Under the pieces are notes generated by a model that did no database searches, had not been told where the DNA came from, and saw nothing but the letters and a program-made list of their open reading frames with translations. From Afifella pfennigii DSM 17143 (GTDB lineage: Bacteria; Pseudomonadota; Alphaproteobacteria; Rhizobiales; Afifellaceae), in assembly GCF_000688515.1 (NCBI RefSeq), contig NZ_JHZK01000001.1, forward strand, positions 186,001-250,000: a stretch of DNA of 64,000 bases, in the 5' to 3' direction. Shown one piece after another: positions 62,632 to 64,000 of this stretch. The translations under genes were made by a program, and so were the position numbers. Position 1 is the stretch's first letter. Each line of letters begins with the position of its first letter.

Positions 62632-63822
62632 TCATTGTGCGGAGCCGCTACCGGGCAGGCCCGAAACCCGGACCACCGCGACTTCGCCGTTATAGGTTCC
62701 AAACACCAATTGTGCGGGGTCGGCGGTCGGTGTGACGAACGGGCGGGTGCGGAAGGGCAGGTCGAGCGTTGCCACCTCGCGTCCCCCCGCCCGTTCCAGC
62801 ACATGCAACCGGGAGTTCATGTCCAGGACCCACAACCACGGACCGGAAGCCCGGATCTCGGCCATGATGGCGCTCCAATCGGTGCCGCCGTCGGCCCCGA
62901 AACGATGCGTGCGGGTGCGCCAGCGGCGCTCACCCGTGCGAGCGTCGAGGCCGATCACCCAGCCGGTGGGCGACCAGAAATAGACGTCGCCGTCGTAGAC
63001 GAGCTGGCTGTTGACGAAGTTGCCGGCGTCGAAGCGCCAAAGGATAGCCCCGTCGGCGGGATCCAGGCCGAAAACCTCGTCCTCGTAGCCACCGGCAACC
63101 AGAACGCCGCCATCGGCCGTCACCGCCATCTGCCGCAGATACTGCCAGTTCGCGGCGCGGTCGACGGACCACCGCACCCGGCCCGTCGCAGCCTCAAGCG
63201 CTGTCAGGCGACCGTCGCCGGCGCCCACATACAAGGTGCCCGCCCGTGCCGTGGGAGCGTAGTGGATCTTGGCTCCGCCCTCGATGGAATGGCGCCACAG
63301 AGATGTGCCGTCGGCCATGGAAAACGATGCCAGGTCCGGCCCGTCGCCGAGATACAGCCGGCCCTCGTCGACAAGGGGCGCCCCGAAGGCCTCGCGCGGC
63401 GCCGCCTGCCATGCGAGGCTGCCGTCCGCCGCGTCCAGGACGGAAAGTCCCTTTCGACCGACAATCGCAACGCGGTCCCGGCCCAGGCGCGGCGCGAAGT
63501 GCGCGGCGGTCGGAAGGGCCCTGCGCCAGGCTCGGGTGCCGTCGAGCTTCCAGGCTTCCGCCGCCGCCTCGCCGGCGAGAAGAACCCGGCCATCTTGGAA
63601 CGCCGCCGGCGCCAGCGTCCTGTTGTCGGTCGTCCCGCGCCACGCCACCGTGAGCGCTGAGGCCCCGCTCGCCGCCCGCGCCGCACCGCGGCCGGAAAAG
63701 CCGCTCGCGCCGAGGGCGGCAAGACCCCAGAGGACGGCCCGGCGGGAGGGGCGACATGCGCCACCCCTCCCCGCGCAGATCACCCGGCGGCTCAGTCGCA
63801 ACTCGCCCCCTGGTCGATCCAT
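62632..63822 (-). CDS. Tat-exported beta-propeller (PQQ-like repeat) protein
   Basis: A 396-residue protein. A Tat-like signal is in PSRRAVLWGLAALGASGFSGRG. The rest is a beta-propeller of PQQ-like repeats, each with a G..LxALD..tG...W pattern: LSVLDAADGSLAWQAAPR, LTALEAATGRVRWSVDR, VFGLDPADGAILWRFDAG, VIGLDARTGERRWRT. It may be a scaffold rather than a dehydrogenase because catalytic residues of PQQ alcohol dehydrogenases are not evident. It follows a cytochrome-like gene, whose stop overlaps this start. ATG 63820-63822 is chosen; GTG 63783 is an alternative. Confidence 0.8.
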   Translation of the reverse strand: MDRPGGELRLSRRVICAGRGGACRPSRRAVLWGLAALGASGFSGRGAARAASGASALTVAWRGTTDNRTLAPAAFQDGRVLLAGEAAAEAWKLDGTRAWRRALPTAAHFAPRLGRDRVAIVGRKGLSVLDAADGSLAWQAAPREAFGAPLVDEGRLYLGDGPDLASFSMADGTSLWRHSIEGGAKIHYAPTARAGTLYVGAGDGRLTALEAATGRVRWSVDRAANWQYLRQMAVTADGGVLVAGGYEDEVFGLDPADGAILWRFDAGNFVNSQLVYDGDVYFWSPTGWVIGLDARTGERRWRTRTHRFGADGGTDWSAIMAEIRASGPWLWVLDMNSRLHVLERAGGREVATLDLPFRTRPFVTPTADPAQLVFGTYNGEVAVVRVSGLPGSGSAQ

Positions 63823-64000
63823 TGCATCATGATCTGGATGTTCGGATGGTCGCGGTTCTCGCTCGGCTCGATCCCGGCCGGCATGCGGTTCTCCGTCAGG
63901 CGCTGGTAAAGGCGAGACGCCGCTGCGTCGCCCGGAACCACGATCGGCACGGGCGGCAATCCCTCCTCGGCTTTGGCGACGGAATCGGCGCCCAGCATGA
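63792..64000 (-). CDS. C-terminal part of a cytochrome-c-like protein (cut by window edge)
   Basis: The last about 69 residues end at TGA 63792-63794. The segment VVPGDAAASRLYQRLTENRMP and IQIMMQWIDQGASCD match the C-terminal region of planctomycete-type cytochrome c domains (PGdP..S.Ly.rl......MP). The haem motif lies outside the window. Partnership with the propeller protein is inferred from the overlap. Confidence 0.7.
   Translation of the reverse strand, partial: MLGADSVAKAEEGLPPVPIVVPGDAAASRLYQRLTENRMPAGIEPSENRDHPNIQIMMQWIDQGASCD

Overview
The window is one contiguous, gene-dense, GC-rich stretch of an alphaproteobacterial chromosome. Gene content points to the order Hyphomicrobiales (Rhizobiales). 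Supporting features are a rhizobial-type porin, ribosomal protein L21 with a long Ala/Lys/Glu-rich and helix-hairpin-helix tail, a single bifunctional RelA/SpoT, GC-rich intergenic palindromes of a type common in this order, and the linkages lepB-rnc-era and obgE-proB-proA-nadD-rsfS-rlmH. The genus cannot be named from the sequence alone.

Layout. 1-8.6 kb (mostly minus strand): rpoZ, relA/spoT, a DUF2062 membrane protein, pdxJ, acpS, lepB, rnc and era run as a tightly overlapping housekeeping block, then ppa, an array of palindromic repeats, and the start of recO. 8.8-17.8 kb: an NYN-domain protein and a UDGb-type uracil-DNA glycosylase, a SorAB-like sulfite dehydrogenase, a short VIT1/CCC1-like protein, smpB, dapA, a soluble lytic transglycosylase and an alpha/beta hydrolase. 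18-22.2 kb: a major porin and a PAS-GGDEF-EAL protein whose EAL half looks catalytically dead. 22.2-30 kb: two metal systems, a tungstate ABC importer (tupABC) with a HTH/periplasmic-binding-like regulator, and the zinc importer znuA / znuCB-zur with divergent promoters, followed by a HugZ-like haem protein.

30-35 kb holds a lipid-modification cluster: a short-chain dehydrogenase, a cyclopropane-synthase-like methyltransferase, a DUF1365 protein, an FAD amine-oxidase-like protein and a DUF2177 membrane protein. 35-39.2 kb is accessory: two exported DUF1254/DUF1214 proteins, a divergent AraC-type regulator, an IS481-type transposase remnant and tRNA-Arg(CCU). 39.5-46.7 kb: a TRAP transporter coupled to an amidase, a small membrane protein, a nuclease-like protein and an M48 metalloprotease lipoprotein.

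46.7-58.2 kb (minus strand) is a second conserved core: rplU, rpmA, a GNAT acetyltransferase, obgE, proB, proA, nadD, rsfS, rlmH, then an EnvC-like factor, the ctpA protease, a divergent polysaccharide deacetylase-like protein and rppH. 58.4-60.7 kb carries an aminoglycoside-phosphotransferase-like kinase paired with an acyl-CoA dehydrogenase, resembling the pair used for 4-hydroxyacyl-CoA catabolism. Three 17-bp repeats lie upstream of it. The right end holds tRNA-Ser(CGA), a HigBA-type toxin-antitoxin pair, a PepSY protein, a beta-propeller protein with a Tat-like signal and the end of a cytochrome-like protein cut by the window edge.

Most of the window is well-known biology. The less explained parts are the lipid-modification cluster with its shared leader sequence, the kinase/dehydrogenase pair with its repeats, the DUF1254/DUF1214 locus, and an 18-bp element shared between the zinc promoter region and the toxin-antitoxin promoter. 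I saw no clear phage, CRISPR array or complete mobile element.
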